Origin: Rhynchopus sp. YZ270_cl-10
Taxonomy: Eukaryota > Euglenozoa > Diplonemea > Diplonemida > Diplonemidae
Assembly (NCBI GenBank): GCA_964035575.1
Contig: OZ037887.1
Span: 744,001-808,000, forward strand
Reading direction: 5' to 3'
Length of the DNA: 64,000 nt
How positions within the stretch are numbered: position 1 is the stretch's first letter; every line of letters begins with the position of its first letter. Shown here piece by piece: positions 61,661 to 64,000 of this stretch. The translations under genes were made by a program, and so were the position numbers. Under the pieces are notes generated by a model. That model saw nothing but the letters and a program-made list of their open reading frames with translations. It made no database searches and had not been told where the DNA came from.

Positions 61661-62737
61661 ATGTCGCGTAACGACATGTTCTTAGAAAGCCAATACGATC
61701 CAGACTACGAGCCCTCGAAGGAGGAGATGAAGGAGTACGCAGAGTGGCTTGGGATGCACCCAGTCGACGACGAGCAGCTGATGTGGATTGCACGGGAAGG
61801 ACTCCGCGCACCACTCCCAGAAGACTGGAGACGATGCAAAACGAAACGTTCAGATGGGCAGGATGGTAACCACTACTACTTCAACTTCCGCACAGGAGAG
61901 TCCATCTGGGATCACCCTTTGGATGCTAAGTTCAAGGAACTGTACAAAGATCAATCCCAGAAAAAGAAGGATGGGAAGCCCTTTAAGCGCTGTGTCGACA
62001 ATGAAGTGCTTGAAGGGCTTGGTATTGCGAAGATCATTAAGGCGCATGAGGCGAAGAAGAAGAAAGGGAAGAAGTTGACGCAAACCGACACTTTGGAACG
62101 TCAGAACAGTGGTGGTGCGCTCACTTCGACCGAGGCTGAGAACAAGAAGGGGAAGTCGACGGATGGCACAGCAGGCAGCACAACTACCGCAGCCGTCATC
62201 CTGACATCCTGCGAGCTCGAGGAGCTCAAGCGAGACTGCGAACGTATCGACACAGAGGAGGGTGAGGAGGTGGAGGATGGAGCCGTGAGTGAGGACGCCA
62301 ACAGCAGCGTTCCGTCGGACTTTGTGTTTGTCCCGAAGGCAGTGCAGGGTGCAGTGGAGGAGGAGGGGGTGGAGGTGCAGGTGGAGGAGATTGGACGTCC
62401 AGCAAAACGTTGGGATAAAGCCACCCCACCAATTATTGTTTCGGACCCTCAAAACCCACCAATGTTTTTTATCCACCAACGTTTTGTTGGACGTCTGTTT
62501 TTACTTTTTTTTCTGTTGTTGGCTGTAGGGTGCTTATACTCAATAAGGATATGAGCACAACAGTCGCTCCTCGAGTGGATACAGTATCTGTCTTTTGTCA
62601 GTGCAATGCGTGCTTTCATCGGAGGCTGCATCGGTCGGTCAGGAGGTGTGTTTCTATTCGTAAAGGTACACTGTCACGAGACGGCTTTATATTCCACTTC
62701 AGTTGTTTCTCTCTATTGTGCCCAGGTGGAGGTGTAG
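61661..62737 (+). CDS. CEP164-like WW protein, chimeric copy with candidate new intron
   Basis: The first 215 codons match the gene at 59199 (YDPDYEPSKEEMKEYAEWLG, LMWIAREGLRAPLPEDWRRC, HYYFNFRTGESIWDHP). The WW domain is intact. The coiled coil is missing, and the tail from TEEGEEVEDGAVSEDANSSV matches the gene at 56982, so this copy looks recombinant. Two models exist. Unspliced, the frame runs to 62554 (297 residues) and ends in a hydrophobic, tail-anchor-like segment, GRLFLLFFLLLAVGCLYSIR. Spliced at 62381-62725 (345 nt), it ends VQ-VEV at 62737 (243 residues), exactly like the neighbours' ends. I favour splicing as ancestral-like, but the donor GTGGAG is not the GTATG seen elsewhere, so both products may exist. 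Confidence 0.75.
62378..62732. mobile_element. Insertion with 10-bp duplication inside the WW gene tail
   Basis: CAGGTGGAGG occurs at 62378-62387 and again at 62723-62732, while the paralogues have a single uninterrupted GTGGAGG-type tail here. Between them lie a hairpin at 62394-62495 (GACGTCCAGCAAAACGTTGG and CCAACGTTTTGTTGGACGTC) and common intergenic module sequence (GGTACACTGTCACGAGACGG). The right edge, TTCTCTCTATTGTGCCCAG, is a good splice acceptor. Confidence 0.7.
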
Positions 62738-63977
62738 GATGGAGACATCGTGATAGTTCTGTTGGAGTCGTAGTGCATGGCAGCTCCACACAAGCAAGCA
62801 GATTGTCCAACAGACAACAGAAATGTGCGTGATTTTTACCCCCTTTGTGCGTAACTAATGTAAAATGTAAAATTGAGGAGAGCTATTTTTTTTTTCAAAT
62901 GAGAGAAAGGCGTTATTTGAAAGATCGGTTCGAAATATGTCAAAAATGAACAACGAACCGCAAGAAGATGTCGGAATGGTGATGCGCTCCACAAGTGGCT
63001 TGTGCCACTGCTGGAGCTTTGGGAGCTTTCGTAGTGGAAGGATAGTGTCGGTGTTAATGAGTGGTTCAAGGATGTGTCGGTGTGATGTTTAGTAATTCTA
63101 CCCCCCCTCGTACTCCCTCCCTTACACTGCAGAAATGCATTAATTTTACACCTTTTTAAAAGGGCAGCAGTCTTCGGACAGGTGAGTGGCGACACCTCCC
63201 TTGCGAGCTATCTGAGCAGAAGCAGAAGTCACACCAAGGCTCTGCGAATGATCAGTGTAACTAATTGTCTTTTTTCGACTCCCTTCTTCCTCTCTTCCCC
63301 CCGGTTCTTTACACCACAGGGCAGAACCCTTTCTGTAACCTGCAACCGCCTTCGCGCATGTAATTGGAAAGTATTGCAATCTGTGAACAAGTAAAAGTGG
63401 CTCCTAAGGATTGATGACGATCTGTGTCTATACCATCTGTAGTATAAAAGGCTTCGGCCGACATTGAGTACAGATCTTTATACCAGTAGGTGTAAAGTGA
63501 TTCTCGATTCAGCAAGTTATGAAAAATTACGAGTTGACCATGTCTTACTGCATGGTGGTACCAACCAACTAATTACACAATTTATACAAAGGTTTGAGAG
63601 TACAAAAGTCCTGGCTGAACGAAGGTGAACGACGCACCACACATGTAATGCGTTTGCAACTGCCAGTTTCCAAGCAAGAAGAAGTTGTCGACCTGCAAGT
63701 GTCACTGCACCTTTACCAATACGTGTTGATGTAGCATTTCCGTTCAATGTCTCAATTGAAAATGCATGGATTTTGTGAAAGTGTATGGGAGTGTCAAAAA
63801 AAAAGTGCGCGGAGCTCACACGAGAAGAAAGCGAGGTGTTTACATGTTGGTAATTTTTCAAAAAGAAAGGGTGGGGCAAAAAAAAAAAAAAAAAAATGAA
63901 TCTTGCTTCTTTGGATTTTACACAAAATCTTGTCGTGTCAATAAACCATTACTGCGAATAATTTGACCCAAATATTT
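62738..63977. other. 3' part of tandem unit 2
   Basis: No gene. It is similar to 60393-61452. It has a GTAAAAGTGGCTCCTAAGGA module near 63393 and ACATTGAGTACAGATC near 63461, as found near 34440. Confidence 0.5.
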
Positions 63978-64000
63978 TCATCCTTTACCCTCCCCCACAC
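63978..64000 (+). repeat. Start of a third tandem unit
   Basis: CATCCTTTACCCTCCCCCAC repeats the sequence that opens units 1 and 2. The array therefore continues past the window edge. Confidence 0.75.

Larger units (their letters stand above)
61453..63977 (+). repeat. Tandem gene unit 2 (CEP164-like array)
   Basis: A unit of about 2.5 kb whose leader up to the ATG is almost identical to unit 1. The coding part is shorter (no coiled coil) and the 3' half carries two insertions, one at 62388-62732 and one at about 63430-63620. Confidence 0.85.

Noticed and set aside
1-64000. tRNA or rRNA genes
   Set aside because: No stretch with a convincing tRNA B-box in a cloverleaf or rRNA-like sequence was recognised by eye; GGTTCGAAATAT near 60575 has no matching arms.
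1-64000. Firm taxonomic assignment
   Set aside because: GTATG introns, acceptor-like leaders and gene content fit several protist groups; no spliced leader or diagnostic gene was found.

Overview
The window comes from a nuclear genome of a protist-like eukaryote. Protein genes carry GT-AG introns: the six with firm coding support on both sides all begin GTATG. Genes are separated by long AT- or pyrimidine-rich spacers full of homopolymer runs and small non-autonomous transposons. CEP164-like ciliary genes and an IP3-receptor fragment suggest a flagellated cell. Secreted cysteine-rich, GH51, Cas1p/RWA-like and sulfotransferase-like proteins suggest an active secretory and glycan system. Pyrimidine tract plus AG shortly upstream of several ATGs would fit 5'UTR introns or spliced-leader trans-splicing, but no spliced-leader gene was seen. 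The lineage is not resolved; a diplonemid-like euglenozoan is one guess among several.

Layout. 1-7.6 kb is gene-poor and holds repeats, a hAT-like MITE and a minus-strand IP3-receptor RIH-domain fragment. 7.7-12.8 kb has a secreted Cys-rich protein, an SH3/KOW-like coiled-coil protein and a CAP-Gly protein. 12.8-20.4 kb is a transposon graveyard. 20.9-28.1 kb alternates two MAPEG paralogues with two proteins that join a ubiquitin-like head to leucine-rich repeats. 29-31 kb is a three-exon Cas1p/RWA-type O-acetyltransferase gene, and 33.6-34.4 kb a ubiquitin-like/TPR-like protein. 36.4-40.6 kb has an unknown protein and a two-exon coiled-coil/Tudor-like protein. 40.6-43.6 kb holds MITEs and a pogo-like element. 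43.7-47.5 kb is a five-exon Gal3ST-like sulfotransferase. 47.5-53.8 kb is again MITEs plus a possible LINE fragment. 53.8-55.9 kb is a secreted GH51 arabinofuranosidase. 57-64 kb is a tandem array of CEP164-like WW genes that runs off the right edge.

Most striking are four things. First, at least seven transposon families with TA target duplications, several with G/C-run tips, and several hAT-like families with 8-bp duplications. Some families with unrelated ends share one internal core motif. Second, a short intergenic stem-loop module has a constant loop and tail but compensating stem changes. Third, a WW-gene copy carries a 345-bp insertion whose 10-bp flanking duplication supplies a splice donor and acceptor, a candidate recent intron gain. 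Fourth, three proteins share a UBL-like head placed on different repeat scaffolds. No rRNA, tRNA, CRISPR or LTR/virus-like element was recognised.
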